Source of the DNA: a bacterium
GTDB lineage: Bacteria > Planctomycetota > Planctomycetia > Isosphaerales > Isosphaeraceae
NCBI GenBank assembly: GCA_016125085.1
Contig: WGMM01000016.1
Location: forward strand, 35,893 to 99,892
Direction of reading: 5' to 3'
Length of the DNA: 64,000 nucleotides
The translations under genes were made by a program, and so were the position numbers. Below are positions 26,136 through 34,180 of this stretch, one piece after another. The notes beneath the pieces were generated by a model that worked only from the letters and a program-made list of their open reading frames with translations, searched no databases and had not been told where the DNA came from. Each line of letters starts with the position of its first letter. Within the stretch, counting starts at the first letter, position 1.

Positions 26136-27680
26136 ATGATCGATCCGTTCAAGATCTTCCGCAATGCGGAGCCGCTGCGTCTGAGCGACATCCCGAAAGT
26201 GACGGTCGATGTCCTGCGTGCTCGCACCTTCGATGCCATTCAAGGTGGCGCGCGGCTCGTTTCCTGGTTCGGCCAGGATCTGCCGGGCCGGAATCTGGTC
26301 CGGATTTTCGCCATCGTCGCGGACGACCCGGGCCAGCGGCTGGGCGTTCTCATTGCCGAAGTTCCGCCAGGTTCGGCTTATCGGTCTCTGGCACTGGATG
26401 TCCCCGCCGCCGATCGAGCCGAGCGTGAACTCTTCGAACAGTGCGGCATTCGCCCGGAAGGGCACCCCTGGCTCAAACCGGTGCGGCATCCCGTGCCGGC
26501 GGCCAAACTCGAACCGGGCCGAAAGCTCGGCACCGTTCCTGAAAACAACATCGGCCGCGATTATCCCTTCTGGAGCCTGGCGGGCGATGCCGTCCACGAA
26601 GTCGGGGTCGGGCCGATCCACGCCGGCGTGATCGGCCCCGGCTATTTCCGGTTTTCGTGCGTCGGCGAACGGATCGAACACCTCGAAATCATGCTCGGTT
26701 TCGAGCACCGGGGTGCCGAAGAAATGGTCCTGAATGCCAATCCGGCGCGCCAGCCAGTGCTGATCGAATCGATCGCGGGCGATGCCGCCGTGGCCTACGC
26801 GATCGCACACTCCCAGGCCATGGAAAGCCTGCACGGGATCGAAGTTTCGCTGCACGACGAAGCCCTGCGGGCGTTCGCGCTCGAGAACGAACGGCTGGCC
26901 TATCACGTGGGTGATCTGGGGGCTCTGGCCGGCGATGTCGCCTATTGGCCCAGTGCCGCCTATTTCGGAAGGCTGCGTGGCGAGTTTCTCAACACGGCCA
27001 TGGATCTGGGCGGTAATCGTCAGGGGCGTTACTTCGTCCGGCCCGGCGGCGTTCGCCGAAGTCTCGCACATGCGACCAAAGTCCGGCTGATCGAGCGGTT
27101 CCGCAGCGCCAGCCAGCAGATTTCCGACTGCCTCGAACAGATGTTCTCATCGCTTTCGGTCTTGAGCCGGTTCGAAAGCAGTGCGTGCGTCCGCCGCGAG
27201 GATGCCCTCGCCTTCGGCTTCGTCGGCCCGGTGGCACGCGCTTCGGGTGTCGGTGTCGATGTCCGGATCGACCACCCTGTCGGCTTCTGGCAGCGGCACG
27301 ATGCCGAAATCGCTCTGGGCGTCGAAGGTTCGGTTCTGGACAGGGCCACGATCCGGCGGCGGGAGATCGAACGCTCCCTCGCCTTGTGCCTGCGGATACT
27401 GGAGTCGCTGACGGACGAACGCTCGGCACCGGTCCGGCCCGACTTCGGCACGTCGCCCAAACGCGGCGATTTCTGCGTGAGCCTCGTCGAAAGCTGGCGC
27501 GGGCAAGTCATGCTGGCCTACGTTTACGACGACCAGGGGAAACTCGTCCGTTTCAAGAGCCAGGATCCTTCGTTCCAGAACTGGAATGCCATGCAGCTCG
27601 CGAATCGAGGCAACGCGATCAGCGATTTCCCCGTATGCAACAAGTCCTGCAACCTGGCATACAACGGCCACGACCTGTGA
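26136..27680 (+). CDS. HyfG-like large subunit lacking NiFe ligands (Ehr)
   Basis: A 514-residue soluble subunit combining NuoC-like (residues ~1-125: AADRAERELFEQCGIRPEGH) and NuoD-like domains (AVHEVGVGPIHAGVIGPGYF, then MLGFEHRGAEEM). In NiFe hydrogenases an R-x-C-G-x-C motif follows; here residues 211 onward read ESIAGDAAVAYAIAHSQAME with no Cys. The C-terminal D-P-C-x-x-C is replaced by DFPVCNKSCNLAYNGHDL (residues 497-514), the form seen in non-hydrogenase relatives. So it should not bind NiFe and the complex is of the hydrogenase-related (Ehr) type. The ATG at 26136 is preferred to a TTG at 26118. Confidence 0.9.
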   Translation: MIDPFKIFRNAEPLRLSDIPKVTVDVLRARTFDAIQGGARLVSWFGQDLPGRNLVRIFAIVADDPGQRLGVLIAEVPPGSAYRSLALDVPAADRAERELFEQCGIRPEGHPWLKPVRHPVPAAKLEPGRKLGTVPENNIGRDYPFWSLAGDAVHEVGVGPIHAGVIGPGYFRFSCVGERIEHLEIMLGFEHRGAEEMVLNANPARQPVLIESIAGDAAVAYAIAHSQAMESLHGIEVSLHDEALRAFALENERLAYHVGDLGALAGDVAYWPSAAYFGRLRGEFLNTAMDLGGNRQGRYFVRPGGVRRSLAHATKVRLIERFRSASQQISDCLEQMFSSLSVLSRFESSACVRREDALAFGFVGPVARASGVGVDVRIDHPVGFWQRHDAEIALGVEGSVLDRATIRRREIERSLALCLRILESLTDERSAPVRPDFGTSPKRGDFCVSLVESWRGQVMLAYVYDDQGKLVRFKSQDPSFQNWNAMQLANRGNAISDFPVCNKSCNLAYNGHDL

Positions 27681-27753
27681 ACCATAAACGCGAACCTGTG
27701 TGCGAACGTCGAGACGCGCGTGAAGGCCGTCCGAAACTTGCGGAGGTGGTGAG

Positions 27754-28572
27754 ATGCTGACGTGGCTGATCAATCGGGCGGCTCAGGGTCAGCGGACTCT
27801 CGCCTATCCCGCCGAACCCGCGAACATGCCTGACACGTACCTCGGGCGCCCGACGGTCCACCCGACCGGTACGGCCTGCCCGCCGGACTGCCAGGAGTGC
27901 CTGGCGAGCTGCCCGACGGATGCCATCACGCTGCAGCCGGATATCTCGCTCGATCTGGGCCGGTGTGTGTTCTGCTCGGAATGCGTGCAATCGTGCCCGG
28001 AGCAGATCTTCAAGCTGAGCAACGACTTCCGCACGGCGTCGACTTCGCGTGAAGGGCTGAAGCTCCGCAACGACGAAGCACCTGTCGTCGAAAAGCTGCA
28101 GGAATCGATGCTGCGAATCTTCGGCCGGTCCATGCGTATCCGCCACGTTTCGGCCGGCGATTGCGGCGGCTGCAAGGACGAATTCAACGCCATGTCGAAT
28201 ATCGTCTTCGACCTGAGCCGGTTCGGTATCGGCGTCGTGGCATCGCCGCGCCACGCCGACATGCTGCTGGTGAGCGGCCCGATTCCGGAAAACATGCGGG
28301 TGGCGCTCGAAAAATGCTATCTCGCCTTACCTCAACCCAGGCTGGTAGTCGCCCTGGGGGCTTGTGCCATCAGCGGCGGCCCTTTTGCGGGCAGCGCCTT
28401 CTGTCATAACGGTGTCGAGTCAATCCTGCCTGTGGATATGTACATACCAGGCTGCCCGCCCCACCCGCTGACGGTTCTGGACGGGTTTCTGCGGCTTCTC
28501 GACCGATTGCCCGACGGTGCGTCTCCTTCTCGCGAGGGAACCGCCGATCGACCGGAACGCTCAACCCGCTAA
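27754..28572 (+). CDS. Ferredoxin-HyfI/NuoB fusion subunit of Ehr complex
   Basis: A 272-residue subunit carrying three iron-sulfur sites. Residues 42-53 (Cys42, 46, 49, 53) and 71-81 (Cys71, 74, 77, 81) make a 2[4Fe-4S] ferredoxin domain like HyfH. From ~residue 130 a NuoB/HyfI domain follows, with DCGGC (Cys137, Cys140), GACAISGGP (Cys204) and IPGCPPHP (Cys234) providing the four ligands of the N2-type cluster. In many relatives these are two separate genes. GGAGGTGGTGAG precedes the ATG. It would take electrons from a ferredoxin-like donor towards the HyfG-like subunit. The C-terminus is Ser/Arg-rich. Confidence 0.9.
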   Translation: MLTWLINRAAQGQRTLAYPAEPANMPDTYLGRPTVHPTGTACPPDCQECLASCPTDAITLQPDISLDLGRCVFCSECVQSCPEQIFKLSNDFRTASTSREGLKLRNDEAPVVEKLQESMLRIFGRSMRIRHVSAGDCGGCKDEFNAMSNIVFDLSRFGIGVVASPRHADMLLVSGPIPENMRVALEKCYLALPQPRLVVALGACAISGGPFAGSAFCHNGVESILPVDMYIPGCPPHPLTVLDGFLRLLDRLPDGASPSREGTADRPERSTR

Positions 28573-28590
28573 GCGCTTCAGGAGACCTCG

Positions 28591-30129
28591 ATGATTCTGC
28601 TGGAATTGCTGATCGCGTTGCCGTTTCTGGGTGCTCTGCTGAGCATGTTCCTGCCGAAGCTGCAGGGCAAGCTTGTCGTTCTGGTTTCAGTCGCAGCGTG
28701 TCATGCCGTTTTGACGCTCGTCATCGTGACGTCCGGCGATCGCTACGGCGAAGTCTTCGGCACCGACGACCTCGGCAGGCTGCTGTTGCTTCTGACGAGC
28801 CTCGTGAACTTGCCATGTTCTTTGGCCGCCGTCGATTACGTTCGATCCGGCCGCCGCGCCAAAAGCGACAGCTATGTGCCCTGTCACCTGGCTTTTCTCG
28901 GCGCGCTCACGATGGCCCTTTGCACGTTGCACCTGGGTGTGTTCTGGGTCGCCATCGAGGCGACGACACTGGCCACGGCTCCCCTGATTTACAACCACCG
29001 GAGCCGCGAAAGTCTCGAAGCCACGTGGAAATATCTTGTGCTGTGCTCCGTCGGTATCGCGCTGGCGCTTCTGGGGACGTTCTGCATGGCGATCGCGCTT
29101 TCCGGCGCGAAGTATCCGACACCCTGGGACGTGCTCGCCTTGCCGGACATGCTCGCCGCGGCAAAATCCGGAAACGTCGACCTTCAATGGCTGCGCGTGG
29201 CGTTCATTCTGACGCTCATCGGCTATGGTACGAAAATGGGTCTTGCACCCATGCATTCATGGATGCCGGATGCCTACTGCGAGTCGCCTTCGCCCGCAGC
29301 CGCGGCCAGCAGCCTGCTGAGCAACACCGCATTTCTCGGCATTTTGCGGATGATGCGAATCTGCGACGCCGCGGGCGAGTCCGATTTCGCTCGTCAGGCG
29401 CTGGTGATTCTGGGCCTGCTTTCCGTACTGACGGCCGCGATCTTTCTCCATGGTCAGAAGGATTTCAAGCGCATGCTGGCCTATTCGAGCCTGGAGAACA
29501 TGGGCCTGATCGCGCTTGGCGTCGGTCTGGGTTCGATGGGGGCTTACGGCGCGGCCTGGCTGATGGTCAACCATTCCGTGGTGAAGGCCATGCTGTTCAT
29601 CTGCGCCGGCTCTTTCGTCAGGACGTACGACAGCCATGCCGTCGCCGATGTTCGCCATGCCCGTACGCTCGCACCCGTGACGAGCGTTCTCTGGATCCTG
29701 GGTGTCCTCGCCATCTCCGGAATGCCCCCGTTCGGCGTTTTCCCGGCGAAAATGATGATCCTCATCAGTGGCATCCAGAGTGGCCGTTATCTCCTGATCT
29801 GCGTCTTGATCCTTTCGCTCTCCTGGATTTTTCTGGGAATGTCGCGGACGGCTCTGAGCATGGTGTTCCGCATGGAAAGAACCGATTCCGACCCGGTCGA
29901 AGACGAAGCCGCGAACGTTTCCGTCCCTCATCGTGACGAATCGCCCTGGTATCTGATTCCGGCCATGTGTCTGGCTGGGGCTTCGATCGTGCTGGGCCTG
30001 GCCGTTCCTCAGCGCGCAGCCGATAACGTGGCCGCCGCCGCGGAGCTGACCCTCGAAAGTTCGGTGTCTTCGATTGTGCCGCTCGTCGAACGGACACAGG
30101 AAGCGATGCCGCCCGGCCATTCCGAGTGA
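28591..30129 (+). CDS. HyfF-like antiporter subunit of Ehr complex
   Basis: A 512-residue membrane protein of the HyfF/NuoN-like antiporter family, with about 14 helices. GYGTKMGLAPMHSWMPDAYC and KRMLAYSSLENMGLIALGVG are the conserved helix segments; the latter contains the broken-helix Lys/Glu region. CAGGAGACC precedes the ATG, 18 bases after the previous stop. In typical hydrogenase-4 operons hyfF lies before hyfG; here it is last. A strong hairpin at 30182-30224 ends the operon. Confidence 0.9.
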   Translation: MILLELLIALPFLGALLSMFLPKLQGKLVVLVSVAACHAVLTLVIVTSGDRYGEVFGTDDLGRLLLLLTSLVNLPCSLAAVDYVRSGRRAKSDSYVPCHLAFLGALTMALCTLHLGVFWVAIEATTLATAPLIYNHRSRESLEATWKYLVLCSVGIALALLGTFCMAIALSGAKYPTPWDVLALPDMLAAAKSGNVDLQWLRVAFILTLIGYGTKMGLAPMHSWMPDAYCESPSPAAAASSLLSNTAFLGILRMMRICDAAGESDFARQALVILGLLSVLTAAIFLHGQKDFKRMLAYSSLENMGLIALGVGLGSMGAYGAAWLMVNHSVVKAMLFICAGSFVRTYDSHAVADVRHARTLAPVTSVLWILGVLAISGMPPFGVFPAKMMILISGIQSGRYLLICVLILSLSWIFLGMSRTALSMVFRMERTDSDPVEDEAANVSVPHRDESPWYLIPAMCLAGASIVLGLAVPQRAADNVAAAAELTLESSVSSIVPLVERTQEAMPPGHSE

Positions 30130-30181
30130 ATCGACTCTGTCTTCGGATCCGGCATTTCCCGGATGAGCCGAAACGAAAAAG

Positions 30182-30224
30182 GGGAAGGACGGATGAAGCC
30201 GGTTTCGGCACATCCGTCCTTCCC
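30182..30224. terminator. Shared bidirectional terminator
   Basis: A perfect 14-base inverted repeat, GGGAAGGACGGATG at 30182-30195 and CATCCGTCCTTCCC at 30211-30224, separates the convergent membrane-complex operon and the leftward gene at 30248-30934. On the - strand it is followed by TTTTT (from AAAAA at 30176-30180), so it is best for the leftward gene; on the + strand it is followed by TCGATTTT. Confidence 0.8.
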
Positions 30225-30247
30225 TCGATTTTCGAACGTTCGTGAAA

Positions 30248-30934
30248 TCAGTCCTGGTCGATTCCGAGGCGGAACTTCAGCTCGTCGAACTGTTCCCGGT
30301 AGGCATCGTCGGTCGAGTGAAGATGCTCGGCCTCGGAGATGAACCGGAGGGAGTCGTCCCGCTTGAGCCCCGACGCCTGGAGGATTTCCTCGAAGGGCGC
30401 GAGGTCATGAGCGTAGATGAAGATCAGTTTGTGTTCGTCGAACTGAACTTCCATCGGGCCATTGGGATTGAGGGCCGCCAGACCGGTGCAGCCGTCGTTC
30501 AGGAGCAACTCTTCGTAGTCGTAGAGCGTGCTCTTGAAGATGACGCTGTCCATATGCTCACGGTACATGTCGGAATGAAAGCCAGGCTCGCTTTCATGGC
30601 TCGACTCCATGACGACGTCGATTTCGTCGCCCAGGGGAGTGAGCAGTTCCATGAAGACATCGAAAAGGCGTTCGGCTGAGACACTCGCGGCAAGAACGGG
30701 CATCGTGGCACCCGTTTCAGGATCGCGATACGTATCTCTTCGATAGCCTTCCCGCGGCACGATCTCGAGTCCGAAGCTCGGCCGGATCGCGTCCGTCAGC
30801 AGGTATTCGCCGTAGCGGCCTACTTGAAGGTGGGCGTCCAGCTCATCCTGGCTGAGATCTTCGAAGCTCGTCCGGGCCATGCGTCTTGGACTGTTGCGCA
30901 GGACCCGTTCCAGGAATCGCTGAATAAAACTCAT
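30248..30934 (-). CDS. Conserved hypothetical protein
   Basis: A 228-residue acidic cytosolic protein I do not recognise. It starts MSFIQRFLERVLRNSPRRM; the ATG at 30934 is chosen because an upstream in-frame extension to 31264 is low in complexity and Cys-scattered. The body contains VGRYGEYLLTDAIRPSFGLE and DDAYREQFDELKFRLGIDQD. No signal peptide or membrane helix is seen. It converges on the membrane-complex operon. Confidence 0.6.
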   Translation of the reverse strand: MSFIQRFLERVLRNSPRRMARTSFEDLSQDELDAHLQVGRYGEYLLTDAIRPSFGLEIVPREGYRRDTYRDPETGATMPVLAASVSAERLFDVFMELLTPLGDEIDVVMESSHESEPGFHSDMYREHMDSVIFKSTLYDYEELLLNDGCTGLAALNPNGPMEVQFDEHKLIFIYAHDLAPFEEILQASGLKRDDSLRFISEAEHLHSTDDAYREQFDELKFRLGIDQD

Positions 30935-31584
30935 GGGAAAGGAACCCCTCCCTCCGCGACACTTCGAATTTGTATCTGATGAAGTGCATGAGGCACCAGC
31001 CCCCGCGTCGAGCGCATCCGGAAGTTGCCCACCGGATCTCGCCTTCCCAAGCAATTGCTCAATTCCTCGATCCTCGAAACCGGGAAACAAGTCCCATTCC
31101 GGATCAAGTTGCCGTTCCACTGGCTCCGCTATTCGTGCACCACTCTCACAACTGAATATAGCACGCGGAAACAGACGTTCCAGATCCTGGCGGAAGTTCT
31201 CTCCAAGATTCTCGAAGCGGATCCGGTTCGCTGGGGATTTCGTTTCGTAATTGCGTTCGGACATGGCCAGGTGACCTCCATTCGAACCGGTTTGCCTGTC
31301 CAGATGTCAATTCAGGGTGCGCGTCAGTAAGAAAGGCTTCGGTCTTCGTGCTTGAGAAATTCCCGCGATCCGTCGCGACCGTGATCCTTGCGTTCCACAC
31401 TTCCAATACGTCGGAATCCTTCGGAACGGACGACAAAAAGTCCAGATTTTCGCCGAATTTTTTCCGAATTGACTTCAGTTCGCCCACCAGATTGCCGAAC
31501 GAAGGCCGAAGATTCGCTGATCGACGTCGTTATAAGTTCCTTCGTATCAAAAGGATCCATTCGAGCATCAAAATCGGCCGGCCG
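30935..31584. other. 650-base region without a supported gene
   Basis: This stretch lies between the starts of the leftward hypothetical gene and the 3' end of the FG-GAP gene. Open frames here are short, differ from neighbours in codon use and give no signal or domain. I see no tRNA, repeat or clear promoter in it; it may be decayed coding sequence or a regulatory spacer. Confidence 0.4.
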
Positions 31585-32769
31585 TCAGGGCACGACGGCC
31601 CGGTACAAAACCACATTTTTCGTCGCCCCGCCCACGGCCACGATATCGTGGTGGCCGTCGCCGTCCACGTCGGCGGAACGCAGATCCTGCGCCGCGATCG
31701 CCGGGTCGACGACCGTCCTGCTCCACGAGCCGGCTTCGTACCGGTAACCGACGACGCTCATGCCTTTGCCCCGGTAGCCGGCGAAGACTTCGTCGGTGCC
31801 GTCGCCGTCGACGTCCGCCACGCACAGGGCGTGGCCGTCGATCAGCGCGTCGTCGAGCAGGCTCTCTTTTTCGAAGCGATCGCTACCGGCCGGTGACTCG
31901 GTATGGACGACCACGGTCGTGCCGTGCCAGGGCTCGATCGTCGCGAAGAACGTCGACCCGTCCGAAAATCGCCCCTGATGAATTTCGCTCGCACCGGTTT
32001 TCGGGCGTTTCCCGGCCGCACCGTCGAACAGCTTCCACGAAACCCACGTTCCATCCACGTTTCGATGCCGCCAGACACCTTCATTGCTGGCACTCAGGAT
32101 CGTATCCCGGCCTTTTCCGGCCCAGGGCACCACGCCGATCGCGTGCGTCACCTTCTTGCGGGCGAACTCTTCAGGCCGAAATCCTTTTGCCGCGAACAAA
32201 ACGAGCAGCCCCGCACCCTCTTCCTGAAAATCAGGCGAGGTGGCCGAAGGACCGAAAATCGGGGCAGCGGCCAGATCCGCCTTGCCGTCGCCGTCGAAAT
32301 CGCCCCAGCGCAGCCGGTGAATGCTTGGGAAATCGCCGAGTTTTTCGTATGTCCAGCCACTTTCGGCCTGTCGGGCGATCAGCAGCTTGCCCCGTTTTGG
32401 CTGAGTCATTTCGAATTCGTACGCGATCGCGATTTCGGCCTTGCCGTCGCCGTCGATGTCGCGGGTGGCCGAACTGATCACGCCCGGCGTGGTCTTCGAG
32501 TCACTCACGACCTGCTTGATCCAGGTCGGGTTCTCGTACCAGGCCACCGTGCCGCTGCCCAGGGCCACGATGTCAAGCTTGCCGTCGCCGTTAACGTCGG
32601 CGATTTCCACCTGATAGGCGCCGGGGAGGTTGGCGTCGATCACGACGCGCTCCAGCCCCGGGCCGTTCGGGCCGAGCTTCACGACCTTCGGCGGTTCGGC
32701 CGCACGGGTCGTGAACGTGATAGAAAGAACCAGCCCGGCGATGCCGGACGCGATCGTTCGACGGTTCAT
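31585..32769 (-). CDS. FG-GAP/VCBS-repeat exported protein
   Basis: A 394-residue exported beta-propeller protein. A signal peptide (MNRRTIASGIAGLVLSITFT, cleaved near TRAAE) is followed by repeats with Ca2+-binding Asp loops: DVNGDGKLDI, DIDGDGKAEI, DFDGDGKADL, DVDGDGTDEV and DVDGDGHHDI. This is the VCBS/FG-GAP type, often in extracellular or binding proteins. The ATG overlaps the stop of the upstream SGNH hydrolase gene as ATGA (32766-32769), so the two are translationally coupled. The role is unknown; sugar or polymer binding would fit the neighbour. Confidence 0.85.
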   Translation of the reverse strand: MNRRTIASGIAGLVLSITFTTRAAEPPKVVKLGPNGPGLERVVIDANLPGAYQVEIADVNGDGKLDIVALGSGTVAWYENPTWIKQVVSDSKTTPGVISSATRDIDGDGKAEIAIAYEFEMTQPKRGKLLIARQAESGWTYEKLGDFPSIHRLRWGDFDGDGKADLAAAPIFGPSATSPDFQEEGAGLLVLFAAKGFRPEEFARKKVTHAIGVVPWAGKGRDTILSASNEGVWRHRNVDGTWVSWKLFDGAAGKRPKTGASEIHQGRFSDGSTFFATIEPWHGTTVVVHTESPAGSDRFEKESLLDDALIDGHALCVADVDGDGTDEVFAGYRGKGMSVVGYRYEAGSWSRTVVDPAIAAQDLRSADVDGDGHHDIVAVGGATKNVVLYRAVVP

Positions 32770-34085
32770 TTGTCGCCCACGAACCGGAGGCCGGCGTAGT
32801 CTTCGTAGCGGTGATAGTTGCCTATGGTCAGCGGGGCGCATGAGCCGAGTTCCGGCTCCGTGCCTTCGGGGCCATAGTCATAATAGCTGAGCTGGAACCG
32901 CCAGACGTCGCCCGGCTTGGGCTTGCCGCCAGTCATTTCGAACATCTTCCAGGGCAGACGGCCTTCGACCGTCCACTTTTTGTCGGTTTTGCCGGGGTTA
33001 TCGAGCGAGCCCTGAATGTCGACGGCCACCGTCATGCCCTGATGCGGCTTGGCGACGAGTTCCTCGAACGAATAACCACGCTTCGGCATCGGCAGTTCGA
33101 GGATCGACCCGAACGGGTTCGCCTGCAGCTCATAATACTCCGGCCGATCGGCGTAGGGCTTGAAGAACAGCTCGAAGACGTCGCCCAGCCAGAGCTTGTC
33201 GTTACGGTTCTTGCCGTAAGCCTTCAGGTATTCGTCGGGCAATTCGGCGTGGAAGTACATGGCCTCGTCGTCCCACAGGATGCGGGCCGTGTGCGGGTGC
33301 TTCGCCTTTTGACCGGACCAGAAGGCCTGAAATGTCGTGATCGGCTGGGCGTCGGCCCATTCGGGCTCGTCGGCCTTGCCGTCCAGCTTCGGCGGATTCT
33401 TGGCCCGTTTGGCCAGAAAGACCGGATTCGCCAGCGATGTCAGGCGGATGACGTCCGCCACGCGCCGGCCGAGAACCTGCGAAGCCTGGGGTGTGAAGTG
33501 GACGCCGTCGGCCACGAGGGCTTTTTCCGGCTCGCGGGCTTTGACGAACGTGTAAAGGTCGTTGATCTTGACTTCAGGGTAGTCCTTGAGCACTTGCATG
33601 GCCGCGCCGTTATAGGCCCGTACGTCGGCATCGCGGCGGTCGAAGGGCTTATTGGCGGCGTGGAGGTCGTCCAGCACGGGGGTCGTCAGGGCGAAGATGA
33701 CGGTCGCCTTCGTCTCCTTCGTGATCCGTTCCAGAATCTTCTTCAGATTGGCCTGATAGTCTTCCAGCGAAACCTGATATTTGCCCGTTTTGCGGTCGAG
33801 CTTGAGGTCATGAAGGCCGGCGTTCAGGTGCACGACTTTCGGATTTGCCGAGATGACCCATTGGTCCAGATTCTTGAGCACGTTCGCGGTATCGCCGCCG
33901 TTAGGCTCGGGGCTGCGGACATCGGCGATCGGCCCCAGGGCCTTGATCACTTCCGGGGCATAGCCCATGCGGATCGAATCGCCGACGAGCACGACGACGG
34001 GCTTGTCCGCCGCGAAGATCGGGGCAGCGAATGCCGTCGCACAAAGCGATAAAAGACATCGACGGACGATGGATCGAGCGATCAT
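32766..34085 (-). CDS. SGNH/GDSL hydrolase with CBM9-like domain
   Basis: A 439-residue exported enzyme. After a signal peptide (residues 1-26) the SGNH hydrolase domain shows VVLVGDSIRMGY (GDS, Ser37), HLNAGLHDLK in place of the usual G-x-N-D, and DGVHFTP (the D-x-x-H dyad). From about residue 230 a CBM9-like module follows (PPKLDGKADEPEWADAQP, then LWLGDVFELFFKPYADRP). Together these suggest esterase action on a polysaccharide. It is coupled to the FG-GAP gene by a 4-base overlap. Confidence 0.85.
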   Translation of the reverse strand: MIARSIVRRCLLSLCATAFAAPIFAADKPVVVLVGDSIRMGYAPEVIKALGPIADVRSPEPNGGDTANVLKNLDQWVISANPKVVHLNAGLHDLKLDRKTGKYQVSLEDYQANLKKILERITKETKATVIFALTTPVLDDLHAANKPFDRRDADVRAYNGAAMQVLKDYPEVKINDLYTFVKAREPEKALVADGVHFTPQASQVLGRRVADVIRLTSLANPVFLAKRAKNPPKLDGKADEPEWADAQPITTFQAFWSGQKAKHPHTARILWDDEAMYFHAELPDEYLKAYGKNRNDKLWLGDVFELFFKPYADRPEYYELQANPFGSILELPMPKRGYSFEELVAKPHQGMTVAVDIQGSLDNPGKTDKKWTVEGRLPWKMFEMTGGKPKPGDVWRFQLSYYDYGPEGTEPELGSCAPLTIGNYHRYEDYAGLRFVGDK

Positions 34086-34180
34086 GGCGGTTCGGTCTCC
34101 GGAGTGCGGAAATTGCGCTGGATCGTCGCATCGTAATCTGCCCGCTCGATGCGGGCAACGGGTCGGTGACGGACCTGGTA

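Noticed and set aside
22365..30129. A true NiFe hydrogenase-4 or formate hydrogenlyase
   Set aside because: The large subunit has no Cys at either NiFe motif position, and no formate dehydrogenase or hydrogenase maturation genes are in the window.
30935..31264. N-terminal extension of the 30248-30934 gene
   Set aside because: The extra residues are low in complexity, contain scattered Cys, and a better ATG exists at 30934.
31264..31300. tRNA-like GGTTCGAAT on the - strand
   Set aside because: The flanking bases do not form the T-stem or acceptor stem.
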